Shown one piece after another: positions 7,719 to 15,943 of a DNA stretch of 31,848 bases. Position 1 is the first letter of the stretch; the number at the start of each line of letters is the position of its first letter. Made by a program: the position numbers and the translations under genes. The stretch lies in the IMG/VR virus record IMGVR_UViG_3300047357_000321, positions 1-31,848 of that record; one strand, 5' to 3'. Below the pieces are notes generated by a model. The model was not told the DNA's origin. It ran no database searches and saw only the letters and a list, made by a program, of their open reading frames with translations. The stretch comes from a virus.

Positions 7719-10700
7719 TTATACTAATATTTCGATAACACCAGGTTGTGCATCAGTTTTTGTTTCTAATGCTCTACCGATTATCTGTAAAGGACTTAGT
7801 GTTTGAGGATTAGCTGCAACCATTGCATGTCCTGGTAAGTTACTTGTAATTAACACATCACCTTTGTTTACATTACCTGTAACTTTACAAGGTATTCTTC
7901 CACGCAATGCTACTGCAACTACATGTTCGCCTTCGCAATGTGAATTCATTAAATGTGCTGGGTTTGTACTTACAACGCCAACTGCTTTGTAACTACCTGG
8001 GTCTTCTGTAGTACTTACTTCGTGTTCACCGCCAATTATTAATACAGTACCTGGATCATAATTTGCATCTGCTACATAATTCTCAGCCAAGTCAGCGTAT
8101 CTTGCTGAAGTTGCTGTTGCTGTAATAACACCTGCACTAAAGTTACCCGAGCTATCTCTAGCAACTACTTTACTTCCTGTATTGGCCGATGTAGCATCAA
8201 CTGAAACAGTATCTGCCGCTACAGTTATATATGAACCTGCGCCTACATTTAATGTTGCGCCTCCACTAGTAGCACCACCTGTTAGACCTGAGCCTGCTGT
8301 TACGGCTGTAATATCACCAACTGTTGTTGAATAACCATAACTTAAAATTTTATCTTCAATGGCCGCCGAGGTCATTAATGATGTATCGTTGTTTGCAAAA
8401 CTTTCTGAGCTTAGTTGTAATGTACTTCCTGCAAAATGAGAAGTTGTTAATCCGCTAACTGCTAGTGAAACTGTACCTGATGTACCGCCTCCACTTAAAC
8501 CAGTGCCTGCTGTAACACCTGTTACATAACCAGTATCTGTTAAACTAATAGCACCTGTGCTATTGTCGTATGTAATACCAGTTCCACCACTTAAAGCACT
8601 TCTGGCTCTTGCGTTTGTAAAGTATAAGTTACTTGAACCTTCTGATAAATCATCTGTATCAGCTGCCGCTATCCTGGCATCTGCTCTAGCATTTGTATAA
8701 TAAAGGTTACTTGAACCTTCTGATAAATCATCTGTGTCGGCTGCTGTTATTCTAGCGTCTACTCTTGCATCTGTATAATAAAGGTTACTGCCTTCTGAAA
8801 TATGTGCTGTGGTACTTGGTATGCTAAACACACCTGTGCTTTCAGTATAACCTGCTGTACCAAGTGTTGCACTTACTGCCTCTCTTGCTCTTTGATCTGT
8901 ATAATACTGATTTGAACTACCTTCTGATAAATCGTCTGTATCTTTAGAACTTAAATCTAGTGAACCGCCTACAACACCGAGAACAGATGAATCAACGTAT
9001 GCTTTAATACTTTGTTGTGTTGCTAAGTGTGTTGCACTAGCAGACACCATGTTGTCTTCGTCTTTAATAGCACTACCACTTACTCCAGTGTCTAGAACAG
9101 CACTTGTAAGTGTTTTATTTGTAAATGTTTGCGTACCTGTTAATGTAGCAACTGTTGAATCAATAGAGATATCATTTGCACTAGCAGTAATACCTGTGCC
9201 GCCAACAACATTTAATGTAACATCTCCTGCTGTGCCACCACCTGTTAAACCAGCACCTGCACCAACTCCTGTAATGTCAGCTGCATTTGTGTTAGCAATT
9301 GAAATTGTTGTACCTGAGTTACTGATTGCAATACCTGCACCTGCGGTAAATGTTACCAAGTCACCACTTTCGACAACTACATTTCCTGTTGTAGGTGTTA
9401 CAAATTTCCAAGCATTATAATTATCTGCTGTAGATGTAAATGCACCAGTACTGCTGTTATAACTTAGTTCAGGACCACTTGCACTAAACTCTGATCTAAT
9501 TTGACTTTGCGATACGCCTGAGTAACTAAACTGCCCTGTTGAACTATTGTAACTAAATGTTCCGTCACCTGCATTATCTATAGCACTAAATGCTCCACGG
9601 ATTGCACTAATGTCACCATCTATTGTGATTACATTTCCTGATTCCGTTGCATTAGTATATGTGCCACCGTCTATACTTCTAATACCTGCGTATGTTGTTG
9701 CACCGTCAACTCTGTCACCTGCGTAAATGTTTGTACCTGTATTACCTACATCTTCTAATGCTCCAACATCAACTGCTGGAGTAATTTCTCTTGCTTGTCC
9801 GTCTACATAAATGTATGCTTTAGCAAGAGTACTATCATGATATATTGCACCCGATACTGTTGATGAACTGCTTGGTGTTACTAATTCTCCAGTAAATGAT
9901 GTTCTATCGGAAATGTTTTGATCGCCCGATGTTCTTACAACTGTGTTATCGACTTCTATGTCATTTGCATTAGCAGTAATACCGTCACCGCCAACAACAT
10001 TAAATGTTCTACTAGCGGTAATATCTCCGCCGCCGGTTAAACCAGCACCTGCTGTTAGTGTTACACCTGAGTGAGCAACATGTTCATCTGCTACAAATCC
10101 ACTTAAATTGTCGTGTACTATATCTGAATCTGTTGTAGTAATCACTCCAGCATTAATTCCGATACCTGTTCCGCCACTAAAGTGAGCTCTAACATTATCT
10201 GCTGAATTATCTATCCTTGCTTGTACTTCTGACAGGCTTGGTCCGTTGTATGTAAATACTCCATTGCTATAAGCAAATGATCCATCGCCACCGATGTCTG
10301 ATGCACTAAACAAGTTTTTAATGTAAGTATCATCAGTTGAGAATGTTCTATCAGCAGTTAAGTTGCCGCCTCCGTTGAGACCTGTTCCTGCTGTTAATGT
10401 TCTGCCTTGTAGTGTTGATATGTTGGCAGTATTGTTTGTTACTACTGCACCAACATTGTCTGCATTACCTAATGCTGTTGCTAATTCGTTTAATGTATCA
10501 AGTGAGCCATCTGCTCCGTCTACTAAACTTGTAATTGCTGCTTCTACATATTCTGTAGTAGCCGCTATGTTGTTACCACCTGTACCAGCAACATAACTTC
10601 CGCCACTGTTAGTAGGCTTAATACTTGTTTGACTAGGAAGTGTTACAGCACTACTAAATGTTTTTGCACCTGCAATAGTTTGTGTGCCACTTGTTCTAAC

Positions 10701-11891
10701 AACTGTGTTATCAACTTGTATATCATTTGCATTTGCAGTAATACCATCGCCACCGATAACATTAAATGTTCTACTAGTAGTAATGTCACCACCACCTGTT
10801 AAACCTGATCCTGCTGTTAGTGTAACACCACTGTGAGCAATATGTTCGTCTGCAACAAAGCCGTCTAAACTATCGTGCTGTATTTGACTTTCGACTGCTT
10901 CGTAAACACCAGTACTGCTGTTGTAAGTAACACCGTTACCTGCACTAAAGTGAGCTCTTACTTCACTTGCACTTGGACCGGTGTATGTAAATGTACCAAG
11001 TCCGCTATTATAAACTAATGAACCATCACCACCTGCATCTACTACACTAAAGTGGGCTCTTACTTCTATTGCACTTGGTCCTGTGTAAGTAAATACGCCA
11101 TTGCTATATGATAGGCTTCCGTCGCCTCCTGTATCAGTTACACTTAAATAATTTTCTATATCCGATTCTACTGCACTTTGGAAATCATTAACTTGTGAGT
11201 GCGGTATTGATATGTTTTGATTTGCCGCTGTTGTTATTTGTCCTTGAGCATTTACAGTAAATGTAGGTATTGCTGTAGCACTACCATAACTGTTTGCACT
11301 AACACCACTGTTAGTAATGCTTATTGCACCACTGCTTAAAGTAATTCCTGTGCTACCACTGAAATGAGCTCTAACATTATCTGCTGAATTATCTATTCTT
11401 GCTTGTACTTCTGCTAAACTAGGACCAGTGTATGTAATTACACCATTTGCATAACTTAAACTTCCGTCACCGCCTGTATCAGTTACACTAATTGCCGCTC
11501 TTGCTCTAGCATCAGTGTAGTATAAATTTGAACCTTCTGATAAATTTGTTGTACTATGATTACTAATACTACTAACGGTACCTGTAACATCACCAGTTAC
11601 ATCACCCACGATGTCTGTTGTTAAGGAAGGACTTGCTCCAGTGAAAAGAATATCTTTGTCGATTGAGATTTTACCACTGCTGTGATCGTACTGTATAGAT
11701 GCTTCCGTTGTGTTACTTTTTAAAATAAGTTTTGATGCTACATCGTCGCCGTCAGCATTTACAACAAGTTCGTCTGATTCTAACCTGTTAACTAATTGTG
11801 TTGATTCTACTTGGGTAACATTACCTGTGACGGTAAGTTTACCTAGAACCAGTAACTCTTCATCTGCTGCTATAACTGTGCGTTTTGACAT
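7719..11891 (-). CDS. Large repetitive tail fibre / adhesin 2
   Basis: 1390 residues from the ATG at 11889-11891 (MSKRTVIAADEELLVLGKL). An in-frame ATG at 11936 would add 15 residues but lies at and upstream of the late promoter (11927-11934), so it is rejected; TAGGGA precedes the chosen start. Repeats include 'VTDTGGDGSLSY', 'TAGSGLTGGGDITTSRTFNV', 'GITANANDIQVDNTVVRTSG' and 'DLSEGSSNLYYTNARADAR'. From about residue 1264 it carries the same end domain as adhesin 1 (YADLAENY to GVIEILV). The start differs from adhesin 1, so the two fibres may attach at different sites and share a distal or folding module. It is likely a trimeric host-contact fibre and is the largest gene in the window. Confidence 0.85.
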   Translation of the reverse strand: MSKRTVIAADEELLVLGKLTVTGNVTQVESTQLVNRLESDELVVNADGDDVASKLILKSNTTEASIQYDHSSGKISIDKDILFTGASPSLTTDIVGDVTGDVTGTVSSISNHSTTNLSEGSNLYYTDARARAAISVTDTGGDGSLSYANGVITYTGPSLAEVQARIDNSADNVRAHFSGSTGITLSSGAISITNSGVSANSYGSATAIPTFTVNAQGQITTAANQNISIPHSQVNDFQSAVESDIENYLSVTDTGGDGSLSYSNGVFTYTGPSAIEVRAHFSVVDAGGDGSLVYNSGLGTFTYTGPSASEVRAHFSAGNGVTYNSSTGVYEAVESQIQHDSLDGFVADEHIAHSGVTLTAGSGLTGGGDITTSRTFNVIGGDGITANANDIQVDNTVVRTSGTQTIAGAKTFSSAVTLPSQTSIKPTNSGGSYVAGTGGNNIAATTEYVEAAITSLVDGADGSLDTLNELATALGNADNVGAVVTNNTANISTLQGRTLTAGTGLNGGGNLTADRTFSTDDTYIKNLFSASDIGGDGSFAYSNGVFTYNGPSLSEVQARIDNSADNVRAHFSGGTGIGINAGVITTTDSDIVHDNLSGFVADEHVAHSGVTLTAGAGLTGGGDITASRTFNVVGGDGITANANDIEVDNTVVRTSGDQNISDRTSFTGELVTPSSSSTVSGAIYHDSTLAKAYIYVDGQAREITPAVDVGALEDVGNTGTNIYAGDRVDGATTYAGIRSIDGGTYTNATESGNVITIDGDISAIRGAFSAIDNAGDGTFSYNSSTGQFSYSGVSQSQIRSEFSASGPELSYNSSTGAFTSTADNYNAWKFVTPTTGNVVVESGDLVTFTAGAGIAISNSGTTISIANTNAADITGVGAGAGLTGGGTAGDVTLNVVGGTGITASANDISIDSTVATLTGTQTFTNKTLTSAVLDTGVSGSAIKDEDNMVSASATHLATQQSIKAYVDSSVLGVVGGSLDLSSKDTDDLSEGSSNQYYTDQRAREAVSATLGTAGYTESTGVFSIPSTTAHISEGSNLYYTDARVDARITAADTDDLSEGSSNLYYTNARADARIAAADTDDLSEGSSNLYFTNARARSALSGGTGITYDNSTGAISLTDTGYVTGVTAGTGLSGGGTSGTVSLAVSGLTTSHFAGSTLQLSSESFANNDTSLMTSAAIEDKILSYGYSTTVGDITAVTAGSGLTGGATSGGATLNVGAGSYITVAADTVSVDATSANTGSKVVARDSSGNFSAGVITATATSARYADLAENYVADANYDPGTVLIIGGEHEVSTTEDPGSYKAVGVVSTNPAHLMNSHCEGEHVVAVALRGRIPCKVTGNVNKGDVLITSNLPGHAMVAANPQTLSPLQIIGRALETKTDAQPGVIEILV
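8080..8458 (-). repeat. Fibre module shared with 2281-2659 (copy 2)
   Basis: Second copy of the 379-base module. The protein is nearly identical to copy 1 while many codons differ synonymously; the 41 bases at 8080-8120 are identical to 2281-2321. Confidence 0.85.
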
Positions 11892-11926
11892 TTTTAAATA
11901 ATCCCTACTGTAAACAATATAATAAC

Positions 11927-11934
11927 TATTTATC
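11927..11934 (-). promoter_or_regulatory. Late promoter octamer for fibre gene 2
   Basis: The minus strand reads GATAAATA, 35 bases upstream of the ATG at 11891. It lies immediately downstream of the porin terminator, so the fibre has its own transcription start. Confidence 0.7.
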
Positions 11935-11970
11935 AAGAAAGATAAAATATGTTATTATGAACGCATAGCC

Positions 11971-12004
11971 AAAAAAATACCCCTCTGCTTTCGCTTTGGG
12001 GTAT
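11971..12004 (-). terminator. Rho-independent terminator after the porin gene
   Basis: Stem 11977-11983 with 11998-12004 (ATACCCC/GGGGTAT) has an inner GC(GAAA)GC element on the minus strand and is followed there by seven T residues. It lies 20 bases past the porin stop codon. Confidence 0.9.
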
Positions 12005-12023
12005 ATTTCAAAGTATTTCTACT

Positions 12024-12671
12024 TTATAGTGTTTTCCACACTGAGAAGATAAAAGAATCCTCATCAGAGAGTAAACTGCCATCATCAGCAGTAAAGTCAA
12101 CATAAGAAACTTTACCTGTTAATCCACCAACTGGTAGATCAAAAGTTTTACTTATTTCTATGTTGTCTCCAACACCATCACTCATGCCGTAAGCGATGTC
12201 TACAACTTCTAAACCAGAATATCCTATTCTAGTATAGTCATTATAGTTATCGTTGCCCATTACATGTGCAAAACTAAAGTCTTTCACATCAAGGCTTACA
12301 AACGTTTCAGATCCATTTAGACTTGAATCGCCTGCGTATGTATAATCAGCAAAGCCTACTTTAACAGACACAGAGTCACTAAGGTCTCTTCCGTATGCTA
12401 AGTATGAGTAAACTTCAGCATCAGCATCACTGCCTGCAAAGTCTACTTGGCCAACCCAAACACCTGCTTCAACTCCGTTTTCAAGATCTAAACCAATAGA
12501 TCCAAAAGCAGAACTTCCGCCGTCAGTTTGAGAGATTCCACGAAACACATAGTCACTTCCGTAACCAACAGTTCCGTCCCATTTTGCCGCATTGGCATTG
12601 AACGCAATCATTGACAATAGTATAATTACTAATGCTTTGAATCCGTTCTCTATATTGAATAAAGTTTTCAT
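12024..12671 (-). CDS. Outer-membrane beta-barrel, TorF-family porin-like protein
   Basis: 215 residues with a clear Sec signal peptide (FKALVIILLSMIAFNANAA, cut near residue 28). The mature protein begins 'KWDGTVGYGSDYVFRGISQ' followed by 'GGSSAFGSIGLDLENG' and 'GVWVGQVDF'. This SDYVFRG-Q signature is typical of the proteobacterial TorF putative porin family (TIGR02001). The rest alternates polar and hydrophobic residues as expected for beta strands ('DNIEISKTFDLPVGGL', 'FIFSVWKTL'). The barrel is slightly short for the family. A strong AGGAGG precedes ATG. It is a stand-alone unit with its own consensus sigma-70 promoter and terminator, set among late virion genes. Likely acquired from a host; it may alter host uptake or block receptors for other phages (inference). 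Confidence 0.8.
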   Translation of the reverse strand: MKTLFNIENGFKALVIILLSMIAFNANAAKWDGTVGYGSDYVFRGISQTDGGSSAFGSIGLDLENGVEAGVWVGQVDFAGSDADAEVYSYLAYGRDLSDSVSVKVGFADYTYAGDSSLNGSETFVSLDVKDFSFAHVMGNDNYNDYTRIGYSGLEVVDIAYGMSDGVGDNIEISKTFDLPVGGLTGKVSYVDFTADDGSLLSDEDSFIFSVWKTL

Positions 12672-12703
12672 TTATTCCTCCTTTTTTCTACCGGGGCTTC
12701 TAA

Positions 12704-12724
12704 GTAGAGACAGAATTGTCCTAC
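12704..12724 (-). other. Leader hairpin in porin mRNA
   Basis: GTAG and GACA pair with TGTC and CTAC around a 4-base loop, with one bulged base: an 8-bp stem about 30 bases upstream of the porin AGGAGG. It lies inside the predicted 5' leader and could affect mRNA stability. Confidence 0.5.
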
Positions 12725-12747
12725 CTTTTGTCCACGGCATAGTTACT

Positions 12748-12776
12748 ATTATACAGAAAAACCTGCATGATGTCAA
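12748..12776 (-). promoter_or_regulatory. Consensus sigma-70 promoter for the porin gene
   Basis: On the minus strand TTGACA (12771-12776) and TATAAT (12748-12753) are separated by exactly 17 bases, a perfect match to the housekeeping consensus. The predicted start lies near 12741, giving a leader of about 70 bases. This differs from the late octamers used by the neighbouring genes. Confidence 0.9.
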
Positions 12777-12873
12777 GTGTTTGTAGGTATTATTTAATTC
12801 GGTTTTTTAGGGTAAAAAAGTGCCTGTTAAGTTCTCGCCGTGTTTAATCACAGCAATAACATAGATACTCAAA
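12777..12873. other. Intergenic gap between hydrolase and porin promoter
   Basis: No gene is seen. A 6-bp hairpin at 12837-12854 (GCTGTG/CACGGC on the minus strand) lies past the hydrolase stop, with a T-run about 18 bases beyond. It could be a weak terminator, but the spacing is poor. Confidence 0.35.
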
Positions 12874-13584
12874 CTATTGTAAAATAGACGAAATCCTGTC
12901 GTAAAGGTCTTTGTGTGCTTCTGCACCTGGGTGGCAACCATCTGGAAATAAGTTGCTAGATTGCATATTAGAAATAACTGCTTCTGCTAGAGTAATATGT
13001 TTGGAAAGATTATCGGCTCTAACATCTAAATCTAGTAGAGAAGGCACAGCACTGCTAAGATGATCTGTGGCTTTCATTGCTAATAATTCTGCTCTCCAAT
13101 CTGGTACACAATAATGTACTTGTAGATATGAGTTCAACGCAAATGGATCTAACGGTGCTGCACCGCCAATTGCAATTAGTTTAGCATTAGGAATTTTTTG
13201 TAGTATATTGTTTATACCATTGTATGTGAGATGTCTCAATTCACTTAATTGACTATAGAGTAATGTAGCATCAACTTTATCTCTGTCTCTAAGTAAACTT
13301 GTACACATCCAAATAATATAATCTATGTTAGTGTCTTGTTGTAATGTTAATTCTGTGTACTCTTCTGATGCTAGTTGTAAGTCGCATACAGTGTTTCCAT
13401 CTAAAAGACTTTCAGCACGATCAATTGCTTGTAAGTTACTACTGCCATTTACAGAAACATTGTATACATTGTGCCCTGCATTTGCTAACAATCTCGATAA
13501 ATGATGATTACCATTTGCTGTACCTTCTGCTACCATAGGCCAATCTGGTACACCGTAACTATCACCTAACATTAATATATTCAT
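12874..13584 (-). CDS. SGNH/GDSL-type hydrolase
   Basis: 236 residues. Block I 'MLGDSYG' carries the nucleophile Ser9. Candidate oxyanion residues are Gly47 and Asn50 in 'NGSSN'. Block V 'FPDGCHPG' near the end carries Asp215 and His218. These are the hallmarks of SGNH hydrolases, which remove acyl or acetyl groups from sugars and lipids. There is no signal peptide. It has its own late-type promoter just upstream (13590-13597) and sits between the capsid terminator and the porin unit. It could deacetylate a surface polysaccharide as a virion enzyme or modify a phage or host glycan; the substrate cannot be read. Fold and catalytic call are firm, role is inference. Confidence 0.8.
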   Translation of the reverse strand: MNILMLGDSYGVPDWPMVAEGTANGNHHLSRLLANAGHNVYNVSVNGSSNLQAIDRAESLLDGNTVCDLQLASEEYTELTLQQDTNIDYIIWMCTSLLRDRDKVDATLLYSQLSELRHLTYNGINNILQKIPNAKLIAIGGAAPLDPFALNSYLQVHYCVPDWRAELLAMKATDHLSSAVPSLLDLDVRADNLSKHITLAEAVISNMQSSNLFPDGCHPGAEAHKDLYDRISSILQ

Positions 13585-13589
13585 AACTG

Positions 13590-13597
13590 TATTTATT
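13590..13597 (-). promoter_or_regulatory. Late-type promoter octamer for the SGNH hydrolase
   Basis: The minus strand reads AATAAATA, 7 of 8 to the T4 late consensus, only 5 bases from the ATG at 13584. This would give a nearly leaderless message, so it is a weaker call than the others. Confidence 0.4.
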
Positions 13598-13603
13598 TAA
13601 GTC

Positions 13604-13632
13604 AAAAAAAAGCACACTAAAAAGTGTGCTTT
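13604..13632 (-). terminator. Rho-independent terminator after gp23
   Basis: A 7-bp stem AGCACAC/GTGTGCT (13611-13617 with 13624-13630) is followed on the minus strand by eight T residues. It lies about 30 bases past the capsid stop, so it ends the head-gene transcript. Confidence 0.9.
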
Positions 13633-13659
13633 CTCTTATTCTTATAAGTCTGTTAAGGC

Positions 13660-14799
13660 TTACTGGAATGCTACGTTTGACAATGAAATTGCATCAACGT
13701 AGTCTGCTGCGTTACCCAAAGATGAAGCAGTGTTTGTTAGTTCTTTATAACCATAACGTGTCATAAAGCTAACTACTGGTTCAAATGTGCTTGGATCCAT
13801 AACTGGACCTGTGCTCATTAATGGGATATATGGGCAGTAGAATGCTGGAGCATCTGATTCGCTTGAACCTTTGTAACCAACAAGTACTTTAGTACCGTCA
13901 GCTGCGTAGTTGTCTACGAATACTTTGATTGTTCCGTTTAATGTTCCAACAAACTTAGTGTTTGTAGGAGCGTCAAAAGAACCTTCAGTTGTTCTTGCGA
14001 ACGTTGAAGTTGATGCACTTTGCAAGATTGTTAACGCTTCTGGAGATACTACAATGTAGTTACCTGCACCACGTCTTGTTCTTGCTGCGATTCTGTTAGC
14101 TGCTCTATTGATTTCAATAGCCAATGCTGCGTGTCTGTCACCAACGTATACTGATTGTCCACTTAAAGAACTAAAGTCTAAAGTAGTACCAGCACCTGCT
14201 AATGAACGTAATGAACCGATAATTTCTTGGTCGATTTCAACTACGATTTCTTGTGCTAAAGCCTGCATAATTTCAGCTTCAACATCAACACCGTGCATTG
14301 ATTCTGCATCTTGAGCTGCCTCAAAAGTCCAACGAGCTGATAAACGTCTAGTTTTAGCTTCTACTGTTTCTTTTAAGATCTGAATGCTCATTTTCTTACC
14401 TGGGTTTCCTTCAGCTGCTGCTGTAGCATCTGGAGAACCTGCGTAAGTTGAAGCAAGTTTGAAAGGACTTAAAGCCTCATCACCTGCTGTTGCCCCACCT
14501 GCAGTTTCCGCATAACGGACTCTTAGTGTGTGGATTTGGCCAACTGGACCAGTCATTGGTTGAACACCGACTAGCTCGTTAGCTATTACTGAAGGCATAA
14601 CCCTTCTGATTAAAGGTAACATTACCTTGTTTAAAGTTGCGACTGAACCTGCACCTGTAGCACCTGTAGTTGCGGCCTCTGACAAATAGCGTTTTGTATT
14701 TTCGAGGACCACATCCAATGAAGATTTTCTGTTTCCAGAAACACCTTCGAGCAATGCTTCTTTGGTTGCGGACCAGTTGCTTTCAAATAAATTTGCCAT
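13660..14799 (-). CDS. 23: Major capsid protein gp23
   Basis: 379 residues. 'VMLPLIRRVMPSVIANELVGVQPM' followed by 'GPVGQIHTLRVRY' is the conserved gp23 signature of T4-like phages. Later landmarks are 'SARWTFEAAQDAESMHGVD', 'VEIDQEIIGSLR' and 'ARTRRGAGNYIVVSPEAL'. It forms the hexameric lattice of the head. T4 gp23 (521 residues) loses its N-terminus to the gp21 protease after a hydrophobic-x-Glu site; here 'LSE' before Ala42 is a candidate cut (inference). It is distinctly shorter than the T4 protein. CAGGAG precedes ATG. It is last in the head operon 20-(66 aa)-core-21-22-23 and is followed by a strong terminator. Confidence 0.97.
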   Translation of the reverse strand: MANLFESNWSATKEALLEGVSGNRKSSLDVVLENTKRYLSEAATTGATGAGSVATLNKVMLPLIRRVMPSVIANELVGVQPMTGPVGQIHTLRVRYAETAGGATAGDEALSPFKLASTYAGSPDATAAAEGNPGKKMSIQILKETVEAKTRRLSARWTFEAAQDAESMHGVDVEAEIMQALAQEIVVEIDQEIIGSLRSLAGAGTTLDFSSLSGQSVYVGDRHAALAIEINRAANRIAARTRRGAGNYIVVSPEALTILQSASTSTFARTTEGSFDAPTNTKFVGTLNGTIKVFVDNYAADGTKVLVGYKGSSESDAPAFYCPYIPLMSTGPVMDPSTFEPVVSFMTRYGYKELTNTASSLGNAADYVDAISLSNVAFQ

Positions 14800-14814
14800 T
14801 ATTAATTACTCCTG

Positions 14815-15924
14815 TTATTTTGAAAGTCCGGCTAGTTTTTTAATGTAATCTAATTCAACTACATTATCTGTTTCGTCATCAGAAGCTGCTTTCACAGTTT
14901 CTTTGTTACCAGTGTGTTCTTTAATCACTGATTCAGACAATGTCTTCTTAACTCTAGGTGTTTCGCCATCTAAAACACTAGGTAAGTACTTGTTAAAAGC
15001 ACTTTCTAGTTTTTCAGTGGTAACACTTTCAAGTAGATCTGACATAATTTCTTTCTTCTCTTTGCCAAGTGGCGCCATTAGTTCGTTAAGTGTCTCTTTA
15101 CGAGTATAACGATCTTCTGCTATTTTTAACTTGCTTTCAGTAAGTTTAGATGCTTCTTGCGATGCTTCTATAGTTGCTGTTGCTTCGTTAATCTTAGTTT
15201 CCATCTCAGCGAGTGTTCTCTGTAATGTCTTAATTTCTTTGCTTTCGTTTAAGTACGATGTGTTGTACTCGTTAGCGAAAGATTCAAAAATTCGACGTCC
15301 AAAGTCATTTTCACGAGCTTTAGTGATGTCATTACGGAAAGATTTAACTTCTTCAGTGATAACTGTGTTGATTTTATTCTCAACCAAGTCAGCTGCTTTA
15401 GAAATGAAAGCCTTCTTAGCATTTGCTAATTGTGCTTTACCTTCTCTTACCATTTTAACTTTTTGCTCTACTAATGATTTCTTATCTTCGTGGAACTCAG
15501 CAATTTCAGTTGCTAAAGATTCTGTAATAAACTCATCAAGTTTAGTAACATGTTCTGCTACTCTTGATTTGTCTGCTCTTAGTTCTTTAACTTCTTTTGC
15601 TAAGTTTTCAGTTACGAAAGAATTTAATAGTTTAGCGTGTTCACTAATGGCTTTGTGATATTTGACTCTGTCTTCCGCCAATGCACCTTTTTCTTCTGCA
15701 ATTTCTGCCACTTCTGCTGTAACCTTATCAGTGATAAAGTTATCAACTGCTTCAACGATCTTGCTCTTATCGTGCTCGTATCGTTGTGCAAACTCCTCAC
15801 GAAGTTCTGCAGTAAGTGATTCTCTTGCTTCAAGTACTTTGGCTTCCCATGCTTCTTGTAGAGATTCTTTAACTTCAGAAGTTAAATCTGTCCCTTCAAT
15901 TAGGTCTTTAAATGTCACTGCCAT
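14815..15924 (-). CDS. 22: Prohead core scaffolding protein gp22
   Basis: 369 residues, almost entirely charged alpha-helix, as expected of the internal scaffold around which gp23 assembles and which gp21 later digests. It starts 'MAVTFKDLIEGTDLTSEVKE', typical of marine T4-like gp22. An internal repeat is visible: 'FITDKVTAEVAEI' (63), 'FVTENLAKEVKEL' (103), 'FITESLATEIAEF' (132) and a weaker copy at 173. It is longer than T4 gp22 (269), which the repeat expansion may explain. AGGAG precedes ATG. It lies 15 bases before gp23 and 19 after gp21, matching T4 order. Confidence 0.92.
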   Translation of the reverse strand: MAVTFKDLIEGTDLTSEVKESLQEAWEAKVLEARESLTAELREEFAQRYEHDKSKIVEAVDNFITDKVTAEVAEIAEEKGALAEDRVKYHKAISEHAKLLNSFVTENLAKEVKELRADKSRVAEHVTKLDEFITESLATEIAEFHEDKKSLVEQKVKMVREGKAQLANAKKAFISKAADLVENKINTVITEEVKSFRNDITKARENDFGRRIFESFANEYNTSYLNESKEIKTLQRTLAEMETKINEATATIEASQEASKLTESKLKIAEDRYTRKETLNELMAPLGKEKKEIMSDLLESVTTEKLESAFNKYLPSVLDGETPRVKKTLSESVIKEHTGNKETVKAASDDETDNVVELDYIKKLAGLSK

Positions 15925-15943
15925 AGTAGTCTCCTACTTCCTG

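Noticed and set aside
9049-9420. Plus-strand ORFs opposite both large fibres (this and several others)
   Set aside because: They arise from the Ser/Thr/Gly-rich repeats on the other strand; repetitive, no ribosome sites.
1929-11891. CRISPR-like repetition in the fibre genes
   Set aside because: The repeats are in-frame, degenerate and protein-coding, without constant repeat and spacer lengths.
11892-11936. Longer start for large fibre 2
   Set aside because: The extra 15 codons cover the late promoter octamer and its expected start site; the internal ATG at 11889-11891 has the better ribosome site.
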